Source of the DNA: Fischerella sp.
Lineage (GTDB): Bacteria > Cyanobacteriota > Cyanobacteriia > Cyanobacteriales > Nostocaceae
DNA length: 5,637 bases
Direction of reading: 5' to 3'
Assembly (NCBI GenBank): GCA_026419705.1
Contig: JANZYY010000367.1
Location: forward strand, 1-5,637
Shown here: positions 1-5,530 of the stretch, in pieces
Position numbering within the stretch: the stretch's first letter is position 1
How the letters are laid out: each line of letters begins with the position of its first letter
The notes under the pieces: model-generated
Database searches by the model: none
What the model saw: the letters and a program-made list of their open reading frames with translations, nothing else
What the model was told of the DNA's origin: nothing
Program-made: the position numbers and the translations under genes

Positions 1-53
1 AACCGTTACTAATGAACTCTTGGCGGTTTCTTAGTATCTCTTGCACCTGCACC

Positions 54-60
54 AAAGAGG
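54..60 (+). promoter_or_regulatory. Ribosome binding site of the first glycosyltransferase
   Basis: AAAGAGG lies 9 bases before the ATG at 70 and is a good Shine-Dalgarno match. It decides the start: an out-of-frame ATG at 63 sits too close to it and opens only a short frame, while the ATG at 70 gives the expected MRLLVYSHDAFG beginning of a MurG-like fold. Confidence 0.7.
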
Positions 61-69
61 ATATGAACG

Positions 70-1329
70 ATGAGACTGCTAGTTTATTCCCATGATGCCT
101 TCGGTTTGGGCAACATTCGCAGAATGCTGGCGATTTGCGAACACCTGCTAGGTGAAATAGATGATCTTTCCATTTTGCTGCTGTCTGGTTCACCAATGCT
201 ACAAGGCTTTCGCCTACCCAAAGGACTTGATTACATCAAGCTTCCCTGTTTGAACCGAGGAGAAACGGGCAATATCGCTGTCAAATACCTGGGTACAGAC
301 ATCAATGAAACAGTGAAGATGCGATCGGATCTGATTTTATCGGCAGCGATTAATTATAAGCCGGATCTGGTGCTGGTAGATAAAAAGCCCTACGGCATTA
401 AAAATGAACTTGCACCGACTTTAGATTACTTGCAGGCAAAGTTGCCACAAACCCGCTTCGTACTACTACTGAGAGATATTCTCGACACCCCAGAAAAAAC
501 GATCGCAGAGTGGCACAAGCATAGCTATTACGAAGCTGTAGAAAAATTCTACGATCGGGTGCTTGTAGTTGGAATGCCAGAGGTATTTAATTTGCCCAAA
601 GAATATCAGTTTCCGGCTGCGGTTGCACGGAAAGTACAGTTTTGTGGATATATTCGCAAACCACCAGGAGATAAGCAACGCTATACCATCCGTGAAGAGT
701 TACAGCTAGCAACCGATGAAAAACTGGCATTGGTAACGCCTGGTGGAGGTGAAGACGGTTATCAGTTAATTGATACCTATCTCACAGGACTGAAATTGCT
801 GACAGACACACATCGCATCAAAAGCTTGATTATTTGCGGCCCGGAGATGCCAACAGAGCAAAAACAGGCATTATATCAAATAGCAAAAGCACATCCGCAA
901 GTGCAGTTCGAGGAATTTACCGATGACTTGATGAGTTATATGACAGCGGCGGATGCAGTGGTATCGATGGGTGGTTACAACACAGTGTGTGAAATTCTTT
1001 CGGCAAGAAAACCAGCTGTAGTTGTACCGCGAATCAAACCCTCCCAAGAACAATTTGTGCGATCGCAAAGAATGCAGCAACTAGGGTTGTTTAAAGCTAT
1101 TCATCCTGAACATCTGACACCGAATACCTTAATACAAGAACTTCAGCAACAACTAGAAAATAATCAAGCGAATTTCACCATCGACCTAGAAGGACTACCC
1201 AGAATTACTCATCAGATTAGAAATTTGTTAGCTGATAAAATCACAAATGCTCAATCGCAATTTATTTATTGCAAACTCACACAAACAAATTCATTAATAG
1301 CTGTTCAAAATAGTTGGTTATCAATCTAA
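70..1329 (+). CDS. MurG-like (GT28-like, COG4671-type) glycosyltransferase, paralog 1
   Basis: A predicted cytosolic GT-B glycosyltransferase of 419 residues that should transfer a sugar from a nucleotide-sugar donor to a glycan or lipid-linked acceptor; donor and acceptor cannot be read from sequence. Seen: an N-terminal Rossmann half opening with SHDAFGLGNIRR (7-18), VDKKPYG (103-109) and LLLRDILDTP (132-141); a C-terminal donor-binding half with GGGEDG (225-230), CGPEMP (256-261), GGYNTVCEIL (301-310, Glu308) and PRIKPSQEQ (320-328). This order matches MurG-like enzymes. Odd: the family's usual GxGH glycine loop reads GLGN here, with Asn15 where His is common. The last 30 or so residues are AT-rich and look unconserved. 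No signal peptide or membrane helix is visible. The start is fixed by an SD 9 bases upstream. It lies 262 bp before a divergent paralog. Family call is strong; specific role unknown. Confidence 0.9.
   Translation: MRLLVYSHDAFGLGNIRRMLAICEHLLGEIDDLSILLLSGSPMLQGFRLPKGLDYIKLPCLNRGETGNIAVKYLGTDINETVKMRSDLILSAAINYKPDLVLVDKKPYGIKNELAPTLDYLQAKLPQTRFVLLLRDILDTPEKTIAEWHKHSYYEAVEKFYDRVLVVGMPEVFNLPKEYQFPAAVARKVQFCGYIRKPPGDKQRYTIREELQLATDEKLALVTPGGGEDGYQLIDTYLTGLKLLTDTHRIKSLIICGPEMPTEQKQALYQIAKAHPQVQFEEFTDDLMSYMTAADAVVSMGGYNTVCEILSARKPAVVVPRIKPSQEQFVRSQRMQQLGLFKAIHPEHLTPNTLIQELQQQLENNQANFTIDLEGLPRITHQIRNLLADKITNAQSQFIYCKLTQTNSLIAVQNSWLSI
1059..1066. repeat. HIP1 octamer GCGATCGC
   Basis: A perfect copy of the highly iterated palindrome typical of many cyanobacterial genomes, inside the first glycosyltransferase gene. 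CGATCG cores with partial HIP1 flanks also occur at 322-327, 500-505, 552-557 and 3451-3456. Used here only as a lineage marker. Confidence 0.8.
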
Positions 1330-1385
1330 GTAAGTCGGCGGGAATAAATCAAACTATGTTAAGTAACGTAAATATATTGAAAGAA

Positions 1386-1495
1386 GTTCGTAGTAAGTTA
1401 CTCTAGCCCTTTTTTGAGGATTGAAGTCCACCCTACGGGTAGGCGCTAGCGACTTCTGCAAGTAGCTGCTCTTACGAGCGTCTACACTACAAACC
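1386..1495. repeat. Palindrome-rich dispersed repeat, bounded by imperfect inverted arms
   Basis: The element starts GTTCGTAGTAAG (1386-1397) and ends CACTACAAACC (1485-1495). Its ends are inverted arms that match at 8 of 9 positions (1386-1394 against 1486-1494). Inside are nested inverted repeats: GAAGTC/GACTTC (1423-1428, 1451-1456) enclosing CCTAC/GTAGG (1432-1436, 1439-1443) and the palindrome CGCTAGCG (1444-1451), then GCTC-TTAC-GAGC (1468-1479). The same boundary words recur at 5561-5617. I recall this type as common between genes in Nostocales. There is no coding capacity and no U-tract that would make it a clear intrinsic terminator for the upstream gene, though it could affect read-through or RNA stability. 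Confidence 0.65.
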
Positions 1496-1523
1496 TTTAA
1501 TTAATTACGGTGTTCTACTTAAT

Positions 1524-1553
1524 TTGAATTGGAACAATAAGTACATAAATAAT
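1524..1553 (+). promoter_or_regulatory. Possible sigma-70-type promoter of the second glycosyltransferase
   Basis: TTGAAT (1524-1529) and AATAAT (1548-1553) are separated by 18 bases, giving passable -35 and -10 boxes about 40 bases before the gene start and just downstream of the dispersed repeat. The region is AT-rich, so such matches arise easily by chance; this is only a candidate. Confidence 0.2.
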
Positions 1554-1574
1554 AGCCATTAATATAGCAGCCAT

Positions 1575-1581
1575 AAAGAGG
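1575..1581 (+). promoter_or_regulatory. Ribosome binding site of the second glycosyltransferase
   Basis: AAAGAGG followed by 10 bases and the ATG at 1592. It is the same heptamer, at nearly the same spacing, as that before the first glycosyltransferase, and the few bases around it also look alike. Confidence 0.7.
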
Positions 1582-1591
1582 TATAAGCATT

Positions 1592-2776
1592 ATGAAAAAA
1601 CTCATGTTCTACTGCCAGCATATATTGGGAATGGGTCATTTAGTTCGCAGCATGGAAATTGTGCGCGGTTTGACTAAAGACTTTCAAATTTGTTTTATTA
1701 ATGGCGGTGAAGTAATTAAAGAATTTCAATTTCCTCTAGGTATTGAAGTCATTAATCTGCCAGCAATTAAAACTGACTCAGAATTTCAAGAACTGCAAGT
1801 GGTAGATGATGCCTTTACGCTCACGGAAGTGCAAGAAATCAGAAAAAATCGACTTCTGTCAATTCTGGAGCAATTCCAGCCAGATATTTTAATGATTGAA
1901 TTGTTTCCCTTTGGCAGGAGACGCTTCTCTTTTGAATTAATTCCTTTATTAGAAAAGGCTCAATCCAGTGAACGACCTATCAAAGTAGTTTGCAGCCTGC
2001 GGGATATTGTAGTTACCAAGCAAAACCAAGCAAGACATGAAGAAAAAGTCTGTAAACTAATCAACCAATATTTTGATTTGTTGCTGGTTCACGGCGATCC
2101 AAAATTTGTGCCCTTAGAAGAAACATTTTCTCGGGTCAGTGACCTCAATTGTGAAGTACATTACACCGGATATATAGTACAAAAACCATCCACCAATCCT
2201 GGCCTAACGGATGAAGATAGAGAAGTTCTCAACTCTGACCAACCCTTGATTGTAGTTAGTGTAGGTGGAGGCAGATTTGGTCATGAATTGCTAGATTGTG
2301 TGGTGAAATCAGCACCCTACCTGGAGAAAAAAATACCTCACAACATCCATGTTTTCACCGGCCCATTTATGCCACAGTCAAAATTTCACGAAATGCAAGT
2401 CATGGCAGGATCTAGCAAAAATATCTATATTCGTCGCTTTACTCCTTACTTGCTCAGTTACATGCAAAAAGCAGATTTGTCTATCAGCATGTCTGGCTAC
2501 AACACTACGTTAAATGTTTTAGTAACTGGTGTGCCAGCGATGATTCTTCCTTTTACTGGTAATAATGATCAAGAGCAAACTATTAGAGCCAAAAAATTAG
2601 GTGAATTAGGAATTGTCAAGGTAATTTCACAACAAGATTTACAACCTGATGTATTTGCTTGGAAGATAATTAGTTACTTACAAAATCAACCAAATAAAAT
2701 TCAATTAGATTTGAATGGTGTTGAAAAGACGGCTGCAATTTTAAGACATCTAGCTTGGAAGCAAAATATTGCTTAG
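1592..2776 (+). CDS. MurG-like (GT28-like) glycosyltransferase, paralog 2
   Basis: A predicted cytosolic GT-B glycosyltransferase of 394 residues, distantly related to the gene before it. Seen: the canonical glycine loop GMGHLVRS (13-20), ELFPFGRRRF (103-112), SLRDIV (135-140), VSVGGGRFGHELL (222-234), TGPFMP (256-261), SGYNTTLNVL (301-310) and NDQEQ (325-329). These are the MurG-type donor-site motifs in the right order. Odd: position 308, a Glu in paralog 1 and the ribose-contacting Glu in MurG, is Asn here, whereas the N-terminal His missing from paralog 1 is present (His16). No signal peptide or membrane segment. The gene ends with TAG followed at once by a second in-frame TAG. A good SD precedes it and the next glycosyltransferase starts 106 bp downstream. 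It probably works in the same surface-glycan pathway; the sugar is unknown. Confidence 0.9.
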   Translation: MKKLMFYCQHILGMGHLVRSMEIVRGLTKDFQICFINGGEVIKEFQFPLGIEVINLPAIKTDSEFQELQVVDDAFTLTEVQEIRKNRLLSILEQFQPDILMIELFPFGRRRFSFELIPLLEKAQSSERPIKVVCSLRDIVVTKQNQARHEEKVCKLINQYFDLLLVHGDPKFVPLEETFSRVSDLNCEVHYTGYIVQKPSTNPGLTDEDREVLNSDQPLIVVSVGGGRFGHELLDCVVKSAPYLEKKIPHNIHVFTGPFMPQSKFHEMQVMAGSSKNIYIRRFTPYLLSYMQKADLSISMSGYNTTLNVLVTGVPAMILPFTGNNDQEQTIRAKKLGELGIVKVISQQDLQPDVFAWKIISYLQNQPNKIQLDLNGVEKTAAILRHLAWKQNIA

Positions 2777-2806
2777 TAGAGCTTTGCGTAAAAGATTAGC
2801 GCTTGA

Positions 2807-2828
2807 AATGCAGAGTCAATGCAGAGTC
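2807..2828 (+). repeat. Exact 11-bp tandem duplication AATGCAGAGTC x2
   Basis: Two perfect head-to-tail copies (2807-2817 and 2818-2828) lie 54 bp before the GT4 start. The spacing of about one helical turn would suit a dimeric regulator binding one face, but a replication-slippage duplication explains it equally well. The rest of this 106-bp gap shows nothing else clear. Confidence 0.6.
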
Positions 2829-2882
2829 TTTCCAAAGAAAAATCTGAACTTGAATGTAAATTAGGAAAAGTAAATCTAAATT

Positions 2883-4163
2883 ATGACTAAAACCAAGGTT
2901 TGCATTACTACATTGGAATATCCTCCAGATGTTGGCGGTGTAGGTGAGTCAGTGCATCGCATTGCCCAAATGTTAATTGATAGTGGTTATGAAATTCATG
3001 TTGCAGTTTTTCGTTCAAAGCAACGATTAGTTAGTGATGACAGCCGCAGGCGTTCGAGTTGCAAAACAACCCTTCAGGATGGGGTATTTGTGCATCGGAT
3101 TAAATCAGCTGTGCGCGATGAAATGCAAGAAATTCAAGACTTTTTTAGTGATGTTTACTTTCAATTGAAATGTCTGCATCAAAAGTATAGTTTTGACTTG
3201 TTTCATGCCTTTTTTATGAATGAGACAGGTTATGTAACAACTCTTTTAGCAAAAGAAAATGACGTGCCAGTCATTAATAGCGTTCGCGGTGCTGACTTGC
3301 ACAAACATATTTTTAATCCCAAAAATCATGCTCAGATAGCGTGGGTTTTAGAAAATTCTAATTGGGTGACGTTTGTGAGTCGAGAATTGCAGAAAAGAGC
3401 CAGTGTACTTGTTCCAAGTGTAACGTTAAAATCTTCCGCTTTCTGGAACTCGATCGCACCGATCAATTTTGCCAAACTCCTCACCCCTCCTTTAGTTAGA
3501 GAGTTGCCGGGTATTGTTATCGGTTCTAGTGGCAGGTTCCGCGACAAGAAGGGAATAGAATTTCTCCTTGATGCCTGTGAGGAGTTGAGTCACGAAATAG
3601 ATCTGTCACTGTTATTGATTGGCGATTTTGTTGAAAAAGAACGGGAATACTGGCAGCAACAAATAAAACAATGTGGCTTGGGTTCTCGTCTGTGCATCAC
3701 TGGTATTACCAGTCGGCAAGAAGCTTTAGCATACTTACCACAATTGGATATTTTCGCTATTCCTTCACTCACCGATGGGTGTCCGAATGCACTGCTAGAA
3801 GCGATGCTAGCTGGTTGTGCGATTGTTGGAACCAAAGTAGATGCTATTGGTGAAATTCTTGAAGATGGTGTCAACGGGTTGCTAGTTAACCCCGGTAGTG
3901 CCAAAGAACTTAAAGCTGCACTGCGATGTTTAGCAACTCAACCACAACTGCGACAAAAGCTGGGTGCAGCAGCAAAAACAAAAGCACAACAGCAACTTCA
4001 CCCATCCGTAGAACATCAAAACTGGATCGATGTTTACCAAGAAGTTTTTACGACGTGGGAATACGAAAAAGACATCGTACATCGCCTTTATGGCGACAAT
4101 AATTTCTCCGCTGACAATTTTAACAGTACCTACTTTGGTACAGGCGCAAACCAAAATCAGTGA
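2883..4163 (+). CDS. GT4-family glycosyltransferase (glycogen-synthase/WaaG-like GT-B)
   Basis: A predicted retaining glycosyltransferase of 426 residues, cytosolic or membrane-associated, likely adding one sugar during surface polysaccharide assembly. Seen: the N-terminal acceptor domain opens with EYPPDVGGVGESVHRIAQML (12-31), whose PPxxGGxG loop is typical of GT4; FHAFFMNETGYVTT (107-120) and NSVRGADLH (132-140) follow. The C-terminal donor domain has GSSGRFRDKKGIEFLL (214-229), LIGDF (245-249) and PSLTDGCPNALLEAM (294-308). The family's E-x7-E pair is here Asp298-x7-Glu306, a conservative change. Odd: after about residue 390 the chain turns into an Asn-rich tail (NNFSADNFNSTYF, 406-418) unlike a usual GT4 end, and the overlapping frame encodes a signal-peptide-like stretch, so the natural stop may have been lost. 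No good SD: AGGA at 2863-2866 is 16 bases away. The start is supported by the conserved KVCITTLEYPP beginning. Confidence 0.92.
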   Translation: MTKTKVCITTLEYPPDVGGVGESVHRIAQMLIDSGYEIHVAVFRSKQRLVSDDSRRRSSCKTTLQDGVFVHRIKSAVRDEMQEIQDFFSDVYFQLKCLHQKYSFDLFHAFFMNETGYVTTLLAKENDVPVINSVRGADLHKHIFNPKNHAQIAWVLENSNWVTFVSRELQKRASVLVPSVTLKSSAFWNSIAPINFAKLLTPPLVRELPGIVIGSSGRFRDKKGIEFLLDACEELSHEIDLSLLLIGDFVEKEREYWQQQIKQCGLGSRLCITGITSRQEALAYLPQLDIFAIPSLTDGCPNALLEAMLAGCAIVGTKVDAIGEILEDGVNGLLVNPGSAKELKAALRCLATQPQLRQKLGAAAKTKAQQQLHPSVEHQNWIDVYQEVFTTWEYEKDIVHRLYGDNNFSADNFNSTYFGTGANQNQ

Positions 4164-4183
4164 CTTGCAAAGCCCAAGCAGAG

Positions 4184-4207
4184 GAGTGGGAGAGTGGGAG
4201 AGTGGGA
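4184..4207 (+). repeat. 8-bp tandem repeat GAGTGGGA x3
   Basis: Three exact copies (4184-4191, 4192-4199, 4200-4207), followed by a partial copy (GAG). It is a purine-rich simple repeat just downstream of the GT4 stop codon. Its period is not a multiple of three, so copy-number change would shift any frame reading through it. Confidence 0.8.
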
Positions 4208-4216
4208 GAGATGTAG

Positions 4217-4236
4217 AGACGCGTCATGACGCGTCT
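4217..4236. repeat. Perfect 20-bp palindrome (AGACGCGTCA/TGACGCGTCT)
   Basis: The two 10-base halves are exact reverse complements. The context GTAGAGACGCG before the dyad resembles a short palindromic repeat (GTAGAGACG...CGTCTCTAC) that I recall as very frequent in Nostocales intergenic DNA; the right arm here appears to lack its outer bases. It could form a hairpin in RNA, but no T-run follows, so it is not a typical intrinsic terminator. Confidence 0.75.
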
Positions 4237-4251
4237 AGGAGAGGGAGACGA

Positions 4252-4395
4252 CCAACCACCAACCACCAACCACTAACCACCAACCATCAACCACTAACTA
4301 GTACGGGCGGGTTTTGATAGATCTTTTGTGATTGAAGCCTATAAATTTATGGCTAAACCCGCCCCTACTAACCACTAACCACCAACCACTAACCA
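4252..4395 (+). repeat. Heptanucleotide tandem array (CCAACCA/CTAACCA), interrupted
   Basis: Seven heptamers run from 4252 to 4300: three CCAACCA, then CTAACCA, CCAACCA, TCAACCA and a final CTAAC cut by an inserted element. After the insert the array resumes at 4368 as CTAACCA, CTAACCA, CCAACCA, CTAACCA to 4395. From 4396 to 4441 it decays into irregular A/C-rich sequence that reaches the GT2 start codon. This is the STRR-type heptamer repeat known from heterocystous cyanobacteria. As RNA it would be A/C-rich and nearly unstructured. Confidence 0.85.
4299..4370. mobile_element. MITE-like inverted-repeat element inside the heptamer array
   Basis: The ends TAGTACGGGCGGGTTT (4299-4314) and AAACCCGCCCCTACTA (4355-4370) are inverted repeats matching at 15 of 16 positions. 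The middle is AT-rich and holds a small dyad, GCC-T-ATAAATTTAT-GGC (4337-4353), with one bulged base. No open frame is present, so any mobility would depend on a transposase elsewhere. It sits within the heptamer array; CTAAC occurs on both sides (4294-4298 and 4368-4372) and may be a target duplication, although the exact edges are ambiguous because the host sequence is itself repetitive. I recall the GGGCGGGTTT...AAACCCGCCC ends as common in Nostocales genomes. Confidence 0.7.
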
Positions 4396-4441
4396 CTACC
4401 AACCAACAACCAACAAACAACAATCAACCACCAACAAAATT

Positions 4442-5503
4442 ATGAACAAACCACAAGTCACCATAGTAGTTTCCCAACGCGAACGTTTCAGCTATACCCA
4501 ACAATCGCTGGAAAGTATCTACGAACACACTCACATACCTTTCTCTCTGATTTACGTAGATGGCAATTCTCCCCCTCACATCCAGCGCTATCTTGAGGAA
4601 CAGGCGCGAGAGAAAGAATTCGATTTAATTCGCACTGAGTATTACCTCTCACCCAACCAAGCCCGGAATCTGGGCTTACATCAAGTTAGAACCGAGTATT
4701 TAGTGTTTATTGACAATGATGTGATTGTCACCCCAGGTTGGCTAGACCATTTATTGCAGTGTGCGGAAGAAACAAAAGCAACCGTAGTCTGTCCCCTCAC
4801 CTGTATTGGCAAGCCTGTGGGAGAGACTATCCACCTGGCAGGCGGCGAAGCGCACATCGTTGTCGAAACACAAGAAAATAGCGAAGTCAAACGACGAGTA
4901 CATGAAAAACACTACTTCGTCAACCGCAAAGTTGCTGAGGTGCGCGACCAATTGCATCGTCAACAGTGCGAATTTGCCGAATTCCACTGTATGCTAGTCC
5001 GCACCGAAATTTTTGACCGCATCGGGCTTTTAGATGAAGGACTGTTGAGTACGCGGGAGCATATTGATTTTTGCATGACCGTGACCCATGCCGGAGGCAC
5101 GATTTACTGCGAACCCGCCTCAGTAGTTACTTATGTACCAGGACTCAAGTATGAATTACCAGAACTTGCCTTCTTTATGCTGCGCTGGAGTGATGCTTGG
5201 GAAATTGCCAGTTTAGAACACTTTGCCCAAAAATGGCATTTGACGACAAACGACAAATACTTCAAAAAACGCTACAAGCGCATGGGACACCGCCGCCATC
5301 AGGGATTCTTAAAACCACTGCTACGTCGCCTCACCTTTGGGTTGAACCCTCTGTGGCTAGAGAAGTGGGCAATTTCTCTAGAAAAGAAGTTAAACCATTA
5401 CATTACTGAGCGCTATGCGCGAAAAGTTGGAAGTTCCGGCAATCTACAATTACCTAATTTCACAGCAAACAGTAATCAAACTGAGCGCGAGTTAGTCTCT
5501 TAG
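4442..5503 (+). CDS. GT2-family (GT-A fold) glycosyltransferase
   Basis: A predicted inverting glycosyltransferase of 353 residues using a nucleotide-sugar and a divalent metal. Seen: beta-1/nucleotide-binding start VTIVVSQRERFSYTQQSLES (6-25), VDGNSP (39-44), the SPNQARNLGL segment (70-79), FIDNDVIVTPGWLDHLL (89-105) with the metal-binding DND at 91-93, EFAEFHCMLVR (177-187) and GLLDEGLLSTREHIDFCM (195-212), whose Glu206/Asp209 lie where GT2 enzymes carry the catalytic base. The C-terminal third is basic (for instance KKRYKRMGHRRH, 275-286), with no membrane helix, so it may bind acidic glycan or the membrane surface; that part is inference. The start is fixed by the conserved beginning and by the absence of any other in-frame start back to a stop at 4376. 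There is no SD; the leader is A/C-rich repeat. It follows the GT4 gene by 278 bp and probably serves the same glycan pathway. Confidence 0.92.
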   Translation: MNKPQVTIVVSQRERFSYTQQSLESIYEHTHIPFSLIYVDGNSPPHIQRYLEEQAREKEFDLIRTEYYLSPNQARNLGLHQVRTEYLVFIDNDVIVTPGWLDHLLQCAEETKATVVCPLTCIGKPVGETIHLAGGEAHIVVETQENSEVKRRVHEKHYFVNRKVAEVRDQLHRQQCEFAEFHCMLVRTEIFDRIGLLDEGLLSTREHIDFCMTVTHAGGTIYCEPASVVTYVPGLKYELPELAFFMLRWSDAWEIASLEHFAQKWHLTTNDKYFKKRYKRMGHRRHQGFLKPLLRRLTFGLNPLWLEKWAISLEKKLNHYITERYARKVGSSGNLQLPNFTANSNQTERELVS

Positions 5504-5530
5504 TACAGTATTTCATTAATTCGTAGTAGT

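Larger units (their letters stand above)
4030..4317 (+). pseudogene. Possible remnant of a secreted-protein gene: signal-peptide-like frame overlapping the GT4 3' end
   Basis: In the frame shifted relative to the GT4 gene, a 95-codon reading frame begins with a basic segment (Lys4, Lys5, Arg8, Arg9, Lys13, Lys14), then a hydrophobic run (about 17-37) and a plausible signal peptidase I site VQA-Q (cleavage after Ala39). After about residue 50 it encodes only translated repeats: the 8-bp repeat, the 20-bp palindrome and the heptamer array, ending at a TGA inside the small inverted-repeat element. No SD precedes the ATG at 4030; an alternative ATG is at 4090. My reading is that the 5' end of a secreted or outer-membrane protein gene was cut off by repeat expansion or a deletion, and the GT4 gene now reads through it. 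A chance frame is also possible. The protein family is not recognisable. Confidence 0.3.

Noticed and set aside
2..34. Open codons ending in TAG at 32-34, possibly the C-terminus of a gene upstream of the window (TVTNELLAVS)
   Set aside because: Only ten codons are visible and they match nothing I can recognise; any frame could be open over this length.
466..678. Minus-strand open frames inside the first glycosyltransferase (also 871-1080)
   Set aside because: They lie wholly within a well-supported gene, have no ribosome sites and encode no recognisable motif; shadows of the sense frame.
1330..1385. Sequence after the first gene (GTCGGCGGGAATAAATC...) as another dispersed repeat
   Set aside because: It looked familiar, but only one copy is in the window and no inverted or direct structure supports it.
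2850..2876. TTGAAT and TAAATC as a promoter for the GT4 gene
   Set aside because: The -10 match is poor and so close to the ATG that it would leave almost no leader; AT-rich background produces such matches.
3590..3904. 104-residue minus-strand frame and other antisense frames within the GT4 and GT2 genes
   Set aside because: Antisense to conserved coding sequence with no start context and no domain; composition reflects the opposite codons.
4252..4395. Regular repeats resembling a CRISPR array
   Set aside because: The repeat unit is seven bases with no unique spacers; it is a simple heptamer array, and the one unique insert has inverted ends.
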